64,000 bases of DNA from Notospermus geniculatus (lineage: Eukaryota; Nemertea; Pilidiophora; Heteronemertea; Lineidae): the NCBI GenBank assembly GCA_002633025.1, contig NMRB01000308.1:339504-403503 (forward strand), written 5' to 3'. The translations under genes and the position numbers were made by a program. The notes under the pieces were generated by a model. The model did not search any database, was not told where the DNA came from, and was given only the letters and a program-made list of their open reading frames with translations. Positions within the stretch are counted from its first letter, which is position 1; every line of letters begins with the position of its first letter. Shown one piece after another: positions 47,467 through 58,988 of this stretch.

Positions 47467-47735
47467 AGAAGAACTCTCTGCTGTTAAAGGTTTACCCCCA
47501 TCAAAGTCTTCAGGGGACACCCCTCTATCATTTTCTGCTGTATAGCCATGAAAACCAGCTGCTCAATTCTGAGGAATTGACTCTGAGTAGGAGGACACTG
47601 ACTTTATCACTGGACCACAGAACTGAGCTTTGTACAGGAGAATATGGGACCCGATGTACAGTTAACTTTTCAACGGTTGGATTTACACCCCATAAATGTA
47701 TTACCAATAGATAGAAACATGGTGCCTAAGAAGCT

Positions 47736-48908
47736 GGGGCCATATTCATAAAACCCTGCTAAACTAGCAGCCAACTAGGCCTTAGCAGGCTGCCAAATGC
47801 CTAGTTGCCTGCTCCATAGTTTCCTGCTATTTTCATATTCACAAAACCCTGCTAGGGACAGTGCCAGGTAGTTGTCAACTAGGACTAGTTGGTTGTTAAC
47901 ATAGCAGTTGGCCGTGTCCCAAACCACAAGTGACAACACGCGTCAGTTTCACTTTCAATAGGGATGGCATGGATTAATGCCACAATGTTAACCCACTTCC
48001 CCTTCTGGTCACATATCACTTGAACGTTCCTGTTGACAAAGTCAGCCTCATTAAAATCAGGAGAAATTATCCAAATATGTGTTCCATATACTGTTTAGAA
48101 TCCGTCTTTAATCACATAAACTTGACCTTGTTCAGGCAACTCAACGAAGTTGTTAAAGCCCCACAGTATTGAATTTTACGGTATTTTCAAAATGTTAGGA
48201 GAGTGGAGGTTGAGGTCTCAGGGCCCCGTGAAGGTCTCCAAAATGCTTGCCTGATACTTACTTTTAATAACCAAGGCCTAGTTTTCAACAGAGAGTGAAA
48301 AAACTGCGTAGGAGAGCTCGAATGCATTGAGATAGAGCGCAGTACATTTTTACACTACGCTGACGTCGTGACGTCGTCAAGAATCGCGGCGACGATTTGC
48401 GTTTTTCAGATTCAATACAGTGGGGCTTTAACTGTTGACAACTTGGCAGGATGTTGGTTTAGAGATTTGTGTGGGGTCGCCTACAACAATTTGAAATGTT
48501 CCAATCAGCATTTGCTGATCCAGAAATAGTGCATGATTACGCCTCGTTGGATGATGAATTTCATGTGCTATTAAATCCGTTATAAACATGATCCTTTCCC
48601 GCGAAAATCATCAGTACAAATATCAAGTGGATTACGCCTGTTTATGTCTCTGAATACTCATTCACTCCTCATTGCACGATGCCAGTTCAAGAATTCGTCT
48701 TGGCAAACATACAAAATGAAGGATATAGTTGCCAACTAGTGACTTAGAGGTACCCAGGATCACCTCTAAAGTTAGCAGTCAACATAGCAGTCAACTAAGC
48801 TTAGCGGTATTTTATGAATAACGATTAGTATCCAACTAGGGTTAGTTGGCAGCTAAGGCTCAAAATAGTTGCCAACTAGGCTTAGCAGGGTTTTATGAAT
48901 ATGGCCCC
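47736..48908. mobile_element. Family D foldback, nested
   Basis: GGGGCCATATTCATAAAACC at the left and GGTTTTATGAATATGGCCCC at the right are perfect complements of 20 bp. The subterminal sequence is full of CAACTAG / CTAGTTG words. The interior includes the family I element. A shorter member is at 52275-52630. Confidence 0.88.
48155..48429. mobile_element. MITE family I, copy 1
   Basis: Ends AAAGCCCCACAGTATTGAAT and ATTCAATACAGTGGGGCTTT. The body matches 50064-50316, including AGGAGAGTG, CTTGCCTGATACTTACTT and AAGGCCTAGTTTTCA. Confidence 0.88.
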
Positions 48909-49323
48909 AGATAAGCATGTTCTAAATTGTTTTCAGTAGTTATGTAATAAGAAGTGAATATTTTATGTTAATTTTCAACACAAAATGGGTCAAAATACCT
49001 AAAAATGCCATTTTCAATTATGTAAGTGGTCATAAACTACAAAGAACATGCTTATTTGATTAAGAGGTACCATGTTTCTATCTATTGGTTATAGATTTAT
49101 GGGGTGTAAATCAAACCGTTCAAAAGTTAACTGTACATCGGGTCCCATTCTCCTGTACAAAGCTCAGTTCTCTGGTCCAATGAGAAAGTCAGTGTCCTAC
49201 TATTCAAAGTCAATTCCTCAGAATTGAGCAGTTGGTTTTCATGGCTATACAGCAGAAAATGATAGAGGGGTGTCCCCTGAAGACTTTGGTGAGGGATAAC
49301 CTTTTACAGCAGAGAGTTCTTCT

Positions 49324-49643
49324 TTTTTCACTTTTGCCCCCAGCTAATCATTGGTCAAAATGCATTCTTCGGACGAGAAGAGATAGGCTTAATCATCATA
49401 TTTACAGNGGACTCTTATATCCATCGCCTGAGTCAAATCAACTGTCTTCCTGATATCTTCCCGATATCATCATAGGAGCAAAAAAATATGAAAGAAATAT
49501 GAAACAAGCCTGGCGGCGATAGGATTGACAAGGTGACGTCATGGGTGGCACTCGGCCTCATCCCCCCGGATTCCCCCAGGCTTCAGCAGCAGTGTATTGG
49601 CATATTAAACACACATGATGGCGTATACACAACAACCAGTGAT
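49324..49643. other. Intergenic with single N at 49408
   Basis: No gene was recognised. The isolated N follows TTTACAG about 85 bp after the nested foldback. Confidence 0.35.
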
Positions 49644-49800
49644 TAAAGCCGCCCATACACGTTCAATATTATTGCACAATATGAGGACCAAAATGGGCGA
49701 TATTATTGTCAATCTTTCTTCCAACCATCATGCCAGACGCACATGCCCCTATTTTGGGCCCCATATTGTGCAATAATATTGATCGTGTATGGCGGGGTTA
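49644..49800. mobile_element. MITE family H, complete copy
   Basis: TAAAGCCGCCCATACACGTT at the left pairs with ATCGTGTATGGCGGGGTTA at the right. The subterminal CAATATTATTGCACAATATG is also inverted. Fragments are at 12098-12190 and around 50320-50350. Confidence 0.88.
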
Positions 49801-50063
49801 TCAGTCCTATCCACGGGAGAAAGTAGCATAATTAGTGCAATAACATTACGCAATATATCGATATTCTACATGCGCACTGCGCACTGCGGCGTACATACAT
49901 GTACAGCAGTAGACCGCTTCACTCACTCACGGCGAATAAAGTAATAGCCCTACGCGCCAAATTGAGACCCCGTTGCAGGGTAACCTCGAAATCTGCGTAT
50001 AGGATTCCATGTCAACGTCAACTTCAACCATTTCACCAACTCATAACAATAGGCAAACTTGTT

Positions 50064-50316
50064 AAAGCCTCACAGTATTGAATTTTACGATATTTTCAAA
50101 GTGCTAGGAGAGTGCAGGTATAGGTCTCATAGCCTTTTGAAGGTCCCCAAAATACTTGCCTGATACTTACTTCAAAGAATCAAGGCCTAGTTTTCAGCAC
50201 ACATTGAAAAAACTGCAGGCAGATCTCAAATGTAATCAGATAGACCATAGTACATTTTACACTACACTAACGTCGGAGGACGTTAGCACTTTCTGAATTC
50301 AATATAGTGAGGCTTT
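50064..50316. mobile_element. MITE family I, copy 2
   Basis: Ends AAAGCCTCACAGTATTGAAT and ATTCAATATAGTGAGGCTTT. The body is collinear with 48155-48429. Confidence 0.88.
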
Positions 50317-50544
50317 AAGTACCAAAATGGGCGATATTATTGTCGAATCTACAATCGCCATCATATTCCAGCGTCTTCTTCAAAAATTATCGTTCACAAA
50401 CCAATATACCCTCTAAAGTACACGTCAAAAACACCTCAAAAAATTTCACAGCATTTCTGCTCGACAATTCTCACAGAAATAAAACAAGCAAACTAGAATA
50501 TAACTACATTCCAAATTTCAAACATATTGCTCCTTCAACAACAG

Positions 50545-50968
50545 ATATATCGGGTGTCCCAAAAAAAGTGAACCGCTTTTTTTGACAAGTATTTTCTCAG
50601 CGACAGATGAACCGAATTCATTGGAATTTTTCACAGAGTAACCTTAGGGTATCATCAACAAGTCTGTAAAATATCTAGGAGATCGGTCGCAAATTTTGCG
50701 AGTATTGTCAAATTCAAAACAGCATGTCAACACCTGCGTGAACATGATGAAGGTCACATTGCATTAGCTCTGATATTAGATTTTTTGACATGCTGTTTTG
50801 AATTTGACAATACTCGCGCAATGTGTGACCGATCTCTTAGATATTTTGCAGACTTGCTGATGGTACCCTGAGGTTACTCTGCAAAAAATTCCAATGAATT
50901 CGGTTTATCTATTGTTGAGAAAATACTTGTCTAAAAGCGGTTCACTTTTTTTGGGACACCCGATATAT
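50545..50968. mobile_element. Mariner-like non-autonomous element
   Basis: ATATATCGGGTGTCCCAAAA at the left pairs with TTTTGGGACACCCGATATAT at the right. Arms of about 190 bp are imperfectly paired (AAGTGAACCGC, TTCCAATGAATTCGG, AACAGCATGTCAA). TA repeats at the ends and the CGGGTGTCCCA terminus resemble Tc1/mariner ends. No transposase is present. Confidence 0.85.
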
Positions 50969-52274
50969 AGCTGAAAATATTGCCATACAAGCCAGACAGT
51001 CCTGAAAATAAGGGTCACCTTGTGAACCAATAAGCGAATAGCGTGCCCGCACAATATTTAGTCTTATGTAAACCTCTTGTCTCATTGAAATAAACCTTGC
51101 TCGACGCATTGATCCCCGGAACCGCCGAAAGGCGGCAGCACAACACGGCGATGGCTTTTACGGATCACGATATTGCAATGTTTTACACTTGAATTGGTGT
51201 AGGTGATTTACCGATCAGGTCCGCTACGTCACACCTAATTATCTCTTCATGTTTCCAAAATTAGGTCGACACGTCATCGTGCATAATTGAAGCTTGTTTT
51301 GATGACGTATGAACAATCTGTGCACTCCACATGGTTTGCATGATATAGGATTTGGAGCAACTCGGACATCTTCGGCAAGAGGGCTAGGTCCACAATTAAA
51401 TTCTCTGTACATGTCCTGTACATCGACTGTACATACATTTTGCCAAATAATTCAAAAACTACATATAGAAGTTGATTCAAATTTTCACAGGCTCGATTGG
51501 CATTTGTTGTCAATATCATATTTGAGTTTCATTGAATTCCAATGATTCTAATTATTTTCACATGTATTTGGAATTTTCTCAGACAATGTAAATATCATAC
51601 GAAATCGCCGCCATTTCACTGCCCTGAAACCAGTATCCTTACACCCCTGCTGGGAACGGTAAATATCAGGCTAAAATAAAACGGGCCTAGTATGCTTTAA
51701 ACTACTAGTACTATATTCCGCTCAAAAGGAGCCAATTCTGAATAACCTACCCCAAATTATATCTTTATAGCGCACATTTACATGTTACCGGGTGTTTTTA
51801 TTACGCACTACCAGCTTGTCCCATGGTCCCACTGTACAGTTTTTCCTGGACCTAGCCCTATCAGTAACACCCCTTTAAAGGGACTCTAGAGGGAACCGGC
51901 TATTTAGGCTACTATGAGTACCATCTACCTTCAACCAGCCGGCGCCACTGGTCAAGAGGTCCAGGGCAGAATCGCGGGAAATTCTATAAATAGCTCTGGG
52001 GAACCCATGATAATGTCACGTCAGCCATGGAATTCCGAGCGTTAAAAATAGATACACCTCATGGAAAAGCTCCACGGTCTTGCGGAACAAACTACTATTA
52101 TGCAATTATATTTAGAATAAGATTTAGAATAATTATCCTATTACATGTACCTCAGAATACTCAGACGTTTATTGTACGCAGTGGTTTGCACAGTTTGAGC
52201 CAAAGGAAAGCTGAAGTTGACTTTTCTCAGTGCTTCGAGCATAGGGAAAGTCGAACGAATATGAAATTCTGAGT
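50969..52274. other. Intergenic, nothing recognised
   Basis: The short open frames at 51274-51545 and 52027-52272 show no domain. Confidence 0.4.
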
Positions 52275-52630
52275 GGGCCATATTGATAAAAGGCTGCTAA
52301 AATAGTTGGTATCTGGGGGATAGTTGGCTTCTAACTCACTAGTTGCCTTCTTGTTAGTTGACATCTAATTTTCTATTCATAAAACGGCACTAGGATTAGG
52401 AACCCTGCTAACTAGTTGCCAACTAGAAAAAAATACAAGTACGTGTAGTTGTGAACTAGAATGTGGGGAGACGGCCAAACCACAATATGTCAGTTTCAAT
52501 GGGCTGAGCGTTTACTTTGGGGACACTAAGGTCATAGGTTCTGTAGGGGATGATGTTTTATGCATTGTAGCCAACTACAGGCCAATTTAGTTGTCAACTA
52601 GGCTTAGAAGCGTTTTATGAATATGGCCCC
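52275..52630. mobile_element. Family D element, short copy
   Basis: GGGCCATATTGATAAAAGGC at the left and GCGTTTTATGAATATGGCCCC-type right end, with ACTAGTTG / CAACTAG words in both arms, as in 47736-48908. Confidence 0.82.
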
Positions 52631-53165
52631 GAGTGCCAAATAGATTATACAGGAATGTAGTCAGGGGTTTGAGGAGAAATGGACTAATTGGAAATATAAA
52701 AAGCTCGGTCAGATTTTGCCTTAGAAGATGTGTAGCGCCCGTCGAATCAGAAAGCACTGCACTGTACTTCATTAACCGAGTTCTCGGGGAAAACTTGACG
52801 ATAAAGCTTTGTTTTTTCATGGACTTTTTGTTTTCTTGAAGGGCTGAATTTGGTACATCGGTTTCGGAGGGGTGTTCATTGGCGGGGATTTGAGCAACAC
52901 CATAGAACGGCATCGTTTGCACCGAACCATGCCCAGTCCATGCAGACCGAACATTGCTGATAGAAGGATAGAAGGATGTCCAGTAAATAAACAAAGAAGA
53001 ATTCGCCTTGGCATAATGCTGGATTCCCAAGATATTAACCCCCAAAGAAGCTAATAAATGCGATTTCACCCAACTTGAGCACTATTCAGGGTTTTAGCGT
53101 GGCCAGCTTCTGAATTTCATGGAGTCACCACTTCGTCCCATTCTGTAGTGCTTTTCAGGGTCCCT
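52631..53165. other. Intergenic, no supported gene
   Basis: Holds a minus-strand open frame of 160 codons (53069-52587) that overlaps the family D end and has no family resemblance. Possibly remains of an older element. Confidence 0.35.
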
Positions 53166-54212
53166 TAAAAGGTGCTGGGGACTTAACAGAGGTTTTCAAC
53201 TTCGGGGAAATCTCGGAAAGTACGAAAGCTATCTTCTTGAAACTTTCATGGTTGACACTATGGTCCATATCAATCATCATGACATAATATCAACCGGCTC
53301 CTTCTATTGTTTCACCACTTTCTGTAATTAGTACTTTAGAGTTATGTACGGGAAAGCAGTCATTAGCAGTTTGTTTCAAAACACTATCTATGTACAGCCT
53401 GGACTATGTACTGTCACATCAGCCAGTAAAAAGTGAAGTTTTTCAAACAGGGATAGTTGAAAATGCATCATTTTTACCGTAAGATTTCTCAAGTTTCTGT
53501 TTTATTCAAGGGCTGCACTGAGTAGTCTTTTGACAGTAGGCCTAAAAAGCCATTGTGCAAAGGGGAATGGACTGACCAATTCTTACAGAGGGGACAGGGT
53601 TCCCTTCCTATTATTCCATAATGCTGTAACAGCTTGTAATGGTCAAATGATTCTTCCATATCTGGGCCTTTTTGAGTGTTTCCGATAACAGCAGAAATGA
53701 ACAGGGGCAGGTCTCCTTTCTGTGTGGTTATTTTTCCAAGCAGTGTGTCTAGTCAAAACATACCGGTAACAGACATGTGATGTCACTGTCCTTAAACTTG
53801 CAAAGAGTTCACTTGACATTATTCAATTCATCACCCTTGCCCATCCATGAGTGGTTAGGCCCATGTATTGTTGTTGGCCTGTTATGTCAAGACTTGTAAT
53901 CATGCATAAAACCCTGTGGCTCAGACTTCAGTAAAATGTTTGTTTTCTTTTGGATAATCTTATTCAACATGATCCCAAGGATATTCAGTCAAACTCTCAA
54001 TGGAATATATTGATTCCTTCAGCAATTTATAAGGCATTCAAAAGGACTAATTACAGTAAGTAATGAAACAATAGAAGGAGCAGGTTGATATTACGTCATG
54101 ATCAATGATACGGACCATAGTGTCAACCGTGAAATTTTCAACAAGATAGCTGTAGTATTTTCCGAGATTTCCCCAAAGTTGAAAACCTCTCTTAAGTCCC
54201 CAGCACCTTTTA
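53166..54212. repeat. Foldback element, about 190-bp arms
   Basis: TAAAAGGTGCTGGGGACTTA at the left pairs with TAAGTCCCCAGCACCTTTTA-type sequence at the right. The arms include GAGGTTTTCAACTT, CACTATGGTCC and CTTCTATTGTTTCA. About 670 bp of non-coding interior. Confidence 0.85.
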
Positions 54213-54222
54213 GTACGGTACA

Positions 54223-54291
54223 CTAAAGTTTACCCAGGATCGTCCTGGGTAACTTTTATGGTTACCCAGGTTGGTCCTGGGTAAACTTTAG
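54223..54291. repeat. Short palindromic cluster
   Basis: CTAAAGTTTACCCAGGA at the left pairs with TCCTGGGTAAACTTTAG at the right. CCCAGG/CCTGGG is repeated four times inside. Confidence 0.85.
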
Positions 54292-54691
54292 GGTTACCCA
54301 GGACGACACCTACCGATTCAAGATGATATGGATGACGTCGGCCCCAGGTTGCTTGACATTATGACGTCGCTGCTTTAATTGGCTTATCATCCCTTTACCA
54401 CAAAGGTCAATGCTGAAATACCTGATAACGTTCAGTGGAATTTACTGAGATAAGACTAACAACTTTGAGCAAATGCAGTGATGATGGTCCGTGGAAACAA
54501 GGAATACTGTAGCCTTCGTTAATTGAGATTAGCAAATAATGTCCACCTAATAAGGATAAAATAACCAACATTACAAACTGGCTCTGTGCATCTTGTCGCC
54601 TAAATCGAATTCCGCGCGCTTTTCTATTTTAGGAAACAAATTGTAATACTTTCGTCTGCGCATGAGCAGTTGGTACTTGACATCATTCATC
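54292..54691. other. Upstream region of the chromo/Tudor-transposase gene
   Basis: Nothing firmly recognised. It presumably holds the promoter and leader. An in-frame alternative ATG at 54662 has a weaker start context than 54692. Confidence 0.35.
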
Positions 54692-57600
54692 ATGGCGCCA
54701 TTTCTACGCTACCGGCAGAAACCAGCTGGTTATTATCGAGCAATTCATGCGCCCCACATTGATTTTTTCAAGACAAAACACCACGTTTTTAGTCATAGAC
54801 GTATCAAACATCGTGAGCTTCCAAAGGATGTATACAGAATCAAGGTTAGTGATGAATAAGTCTGTAATCTGTGGAATCATCCGAACTGTATGCCAAAGTA
54901 CCGGTATGGCTGGCTTGCACTGTGTGGGGGGCCCTTTTGGGGTGCATCTCATGATTTCACCGTCCTTGATGGAGGTTGTCCCTGACGTCCGTAGGCGTAG
55001 GGTCTGATGGTGGGGGAGACCCTGGCCTAGAAGCCTACAAAAGTAGGCTCTTCTTTTTTAGGACCGGGACGGGTCAAAGTAGGCCCTAGCGCGAGCGGAC
55101 AAACACAAAAAGCCATGGATGGGGAAGTGACACATCTCCACATAGGCCTAGCCTACTTTTTTACTAAGGGCCAGGCCGCTGCTTTAATTCAGCATGTTCA
55201 GTGTAGGCTAGGCCTACACACATAGCATAGCCATAGGCCTACGTACACACTCAGTGCACTTCCCAGGACCCATGAACTATATGGCTTGGTCCGCTCACAG
55301 GTTCTTGTGGTTCGATACTAATACACCGATTTCACAACTCGCAGCGATCACAGCGCCCCTAGTAGCAGTATATAACGGCCACTTCCGGTTTACCTCGCCT
55401 CCAGGTGTAATTCCAAGGAGCGAGGTTGATTTTCAAGCTCACCACCAGGAGTGAAGTAAATATTTCCTAGATCGAGGTTACCTCACTCCTGGTGGTGAGG
55501 TTGAAAACTAACCTCGCACCTAGGAATTACACCGGAAATGGCTGGTCAAAGTAGGGGCGCTGTGATCGCTTTGAGTTGTGAAATCGGTGTATTACTATAC
55601 TAGGGGGTCCTTACACACTTCACTGAGAATGTATAGAAAAACAATTTTCTATACACTCGCAGTGAAGTGTGTAAGGACTGGTGGTCCCCTATCGAACCAC
55701 AAGAACCTGTGGTCCGAGTATACCGATACTTGAGCTGGTGGGATACTTGTAGGTCTACTAAGCCTACATAGCAGGCCCATAAACCTTGCATTGGCACTTT
55801 TCACCCACCAGTGCCTGTGGAACACCCAATTAAATTTTGCTATTGAACAGTTCAACAGGGATTTTTGTTTTTCAGGTTCTGCAAACCAGAGCAACTGATG
55901 GTTTTGTGAAAATCCATTACATTGGATGGAGTCATCGACATGATGAGTGGAAGAATCCGAATGATATTTTGGAAATCTGCCCGAAACCAAGACCTATAAG
56001 GCCATCTTCAAAACCACACTCACGGTTACATGCCTCAGCTGTGGATAAGAGTAAGTTCCTGGCGGATTTACACTATTTGATTCGCAAAAGTCTCACACCC
56101 ACTAGGAAAGACGAGGTCACCGTTATTTTCGACATAGACTGTGAGCTGGATGTGTACGAATCGCTGTTCGGTAAACTCGGTGTCGAGGGGCCCAAGTCAA
56201 CGAGGATAATCAGAAATGGTGAAGTTGCTGTGCTTCTGGATGATGCAAGCTGGGAACGAAGGATCCTAAATAAACATGGAGACTTTGTTTTTGTTTTTGA
56301 CAACACTGTCACTGTGCAGATGAGAGCTAAGCGGAGTGTCAAGGATTATGTGCTGACCCCAGAGAAGGAGCTAAGGGAACGGCTTACCCAAGGCGGATCA
56401 TTTGCTCGCTTTAAATTTGTCAAGGGGGAAGGAACAGGTTACGACCTTGGTCTTCCACCAGTGTGATACATGATTGAGTTTTTCCTTGCTCTGCCAAATA
56501 AGAGCCTTGTATGTATTCATGTATGTATGTAGAGCTTGGTCTTATTTGTTGCTATCATGTCTGAGTACCTTACAGTTTCAAACACATTTCTCTACAGGCT
56601 GATCTTGGATCATCTGGGGCGATTTTGTGGCTTGAACAAATCAGACAAGAAGGGGTTCTATAGATTTGTTTTTGAAAAAATTTGTGAAATGAAAAAAATG
56701 CATTTGTTTGAAACAAAACGCATTATGGCGATGATAGCAACAAAAATGGCCAGGCTCATTAAAGCAGTCAAAAAGACTTTTTGTGGCGGTAAGCAAAAAA
56801 GGGGATTTCTAGACTGGTTGTCTAAAAATCCTTCTTGGAAGTTCAAAGTTCTGAAATCAGAATTCCAGGTTGAAAAACTGCAATCTGAAATTCAAAGCTT
56901 AAAGCGAGATCTTTCGTTTCTTAAGAAGAAGTACAATGATCAGAAGTCCAAAAAGGGCAGGCCAAGGGCAAAGAAATGTGTAATTGAATATAGCAGGACA
57001 TACCGATACAGGGTAAAACGAGCCATGAGGAATAAATGTCAGAGTGCACTGAAGTTTTTGCAGTCATTTGGATACAAGGCTGTCAGACTTACTTTACTTC
57101 ATCCAGAAGGTAAAGAATGTGAAAGCATTTCTTTGGATGATGACGACCTTCCCCTGAAGTACAAACAGACTACTGTTGATTGTGAAACTGCCTTGTTTTT
57201 CAAAGACTGTAAAAACATCAGCGACTCAACATATGCCTGGCTGACAAAATTTTGTCCCCAGTTACCAAAACTTCATTCTCTCAAGACCTTTGCCAAAATA
57301 TATGATCAGAAATTTCACTTGACTGCCACCCCTGGCGAGTTTGGGGTTCAACAGAACTTGGTTGCAGGTCTTCAGAATTGCGATCTTCTTAGCAACATGG
57401 ATGGATCTGTTGAGAATGTTCTTGTAAAACTCTCTGGAGATGGTGCAGTGATGGGTAAAAAAGGAAGTTCTGTCAATGTTACTGGCAATATTCTGAATCC
57501 TCTCAAAGATGTCAAAGTTCAAAGCGTACATGGTCAGATACCCCTTGTGATGTTTAAGGGTGGTGAGGGATACGACAACCTGAAACTTCACCTCTCAGAT

Positions 57601-58584
57601 TTGATTTCATCAACTGAATTTTGCCAGAAACTGGAGTATGAAAATCTGAGTTACAGTGTAGATTTCTACCTTGGGGGAGATTACAAGTTCTTGTTAACTG
57701 TTCTTGGTCTCAACAGTGCATCTGGAACATACAGTTGTATCTACTGCTTGTGTCCGTCTAGTGAATTCCATGTCCTAAAGTCATGGCCACAGCGCAGTAT
57801 TGAAGACATCGTTAAGCGTGCTGCATTAGCGAAGTCTTCAAAGGAAAAGAAAGGTTGTTTACACCCACCACTTTTCAGAACCATCCCACTGTCAAGAGTT
57901 GTGATCGATATCCTTCATATGTTCTTGAGAATTGCTGATGTGTTGATCAATCTTCTCATTCAAGATATCCGTAGACTTGATGCAATTGAAAAGGTGAAAT
58001 CATTCACATCCCTTGACAAATTCACTCATCTTGCATCCTATCAGGAGCATCTTAGATCAATTGGGGTTGATAGTTTCCAGTTCTACATTGGTAAACTTTC
58101 AAAGCAGTTGAAGTGGCGAACACTAGATGGTCCAGAAAAAGACCGTTTGTTTACGAGGATAGACATTCCCAAGGTTTTGCAAGGAGTGGATGAGTCAAAG
58201 GTTGTGAAAGTAGTGGAAGTTTGGAGCCAGTTCTATTCCATTATGAAAACACTGAGGGTAGAAAAATCTTGGAGTGAAGAAGAAATCAGTAGTTTCAAGG
58301 AGACCTGCCATTCATGGTTAGGTAACTTCTTGAAAATCTACCCAACCAAGCATGTCACGCCCTACATTCATCTTCTCACACACCATACTCCTGACTTGCT
58401 CTCTATGCATGGTAGTCTGAACAAATTCTCTCAACAAGGACTTGAGAAATTCAACCATCTGGTGACACGGACCTATTTTCAGTCCACCAATCACAAAGGT
58501 GTTGATGCATTTTTCCAGGCATTTAAGAAGCTATGCAGGGTACAGAAGTTGAGAATTTCTAGCTTCCAAGCTTTACAGGGTTGA
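54692..58584 (+). CDS. Chromo/Tudor-knot-like plus transposase-like protein, three exons
   Basis: Model: exon 1 54692-54844 (donor AAG|GTTAGT), exon 2 55876-56437 (acceptor TTTTTCAG; donor ACAG|GTTACG), exon 3 56576-58584 (acceptor CTTACAG). All phases agree, giving 907 residues. ATG 54692 has an ideal context (A at -3, G at +4). Residues about 45-85 (VYRIK, VKIHYIGWSHRHDEW) resemble a chromo-barrel/Tudor-knot module. A coiled coil lies at about 330-365, and a basic stretch at about 365-390. The C-terminal half has the look of a DDE/RNase H-fold transposase: SGDGA (D527), GGDYKFLL (D607) with CIYC (626-629), VVIDILHMFLR (D683, H686) and QQGLEKFNH (E862). The family recalls multicopy uncharacterised proteins of cnidarians and other invertebrates. 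If exon 2 is not spliced at 56437 it ends at TGA 56464-56466, giving a shorter protein, and exon 3 would start from ATG 56558. Active transposon versus domesticated gene is undecided. The bounding inverted repeats were not found. Confidence 0.7.
55296..55711. mobile_element. Second copy of the 4259-5013 foldback family, interrupted
   Basis: The termini CACAGGTTCTTGTGGTTCGA and complement match the element at 4259-5013, as does the inner AATGTATAGAAAAACAA. Another element (55320-55593) has inserted into its left arm. It lies in intron 1 of the transposase-like gene. Confidence 0.85.
55320..55593. mobile_element. MITE inserted into the foldback
   Basis: AATACACCGATTTCACAACT at the left and its perfect complement at the right. 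The arms continue, with mismatches, through CGATCACAGCGCCCCTA and TCACCACCAGGAGTGA. It is flanked by ACT on both sides. The uninterrupted relative reads GATACTATACTAGG, consistent with a 3-bp target duplication. Confidence 0.85.
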
Positions 58585-58670
58585 AAATTTCGCCTATTGT
58601 ATTTTCATGACTTGACTTTGCCGAATTCTTGTTCATCTCGATGTCTTCACTCCAGGCCTGGCATGCCTGG

Positions 58671-58794
58671 GCCGACCGCCCAGAAAGTCCGATAGTGCCA
58701 ACGGCACCTATCGGCAGTTAGTTATAACGCATTTTCTCATAACTAAACCACCGATAGGCACCGGAAGCACTATTGGACTTTCTGTGCGGTCGGC
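58671..58794. repeat. Hairpin element
   Basis: GCCGACCGC at the left pairs with GCGGTCGGC at the right. The arms include AGAAAGTCC, ATAGTGC and CACCTATCGG. It lies just 3' of the transposase-like gene and adjoins the next element. Confidence 0.8.
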
Positions 58795-58801
58795 CCTGGA
58801 G

Positions 58802-58980
58802 CACAGGAGGTTAAATAAAAAATGTTTTATTGATCACCCTGTATATCGTGTGCACTAATGTACACTACCCACCCCCATGCACAATAGTGTATGGGTAGTG
58901 TACATTGGTGACAAACGAAAATGATATACAGGGTGATCAATAAGATGTTTTCTATTTATATTTCTAGACAACCTCCTGTG
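58802..58980. mobile_element. hAT-like MITE with 8-bp target duplication
   Basis: A 179-bp element beginning CACAGGAGGTT and ending AACCTCCTGTG-type, with inner arms TGATCACCCTGTATAT and TGTACACTACCCA. CCCTGGAG flanks it directly on both sides (58794-58801 and 58981-58988), an exact 8-bp target-site duplication as made by hAT transposases. Confidence 0.92.
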
Positions 58981-58988
58981 CCCTGGAG

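Larger units (their letters stand above)
47467..49323. mobile_element. Outer foldback of a three-level nested structure
   Basis: The left arm 47467-47727 and right arm 49065-49323 are imperfect reverse complements of about 260 bp (AGAAGAACTCTCTGCTG at the ends, GATAGAAACATGGTRCC at the inner edge). Inside lies the family D element 47736-48908, which itself holds the family I element 48155-48429. A related arm fragment occurs at 61137-61210. Open frames in the arms are shadows. Confidence 0.88.

Noticed and set aside
52587-53069. 160-codon minus-strand ORF
   Set aside because: No recognisable family and it overlaps the end of a family D element.
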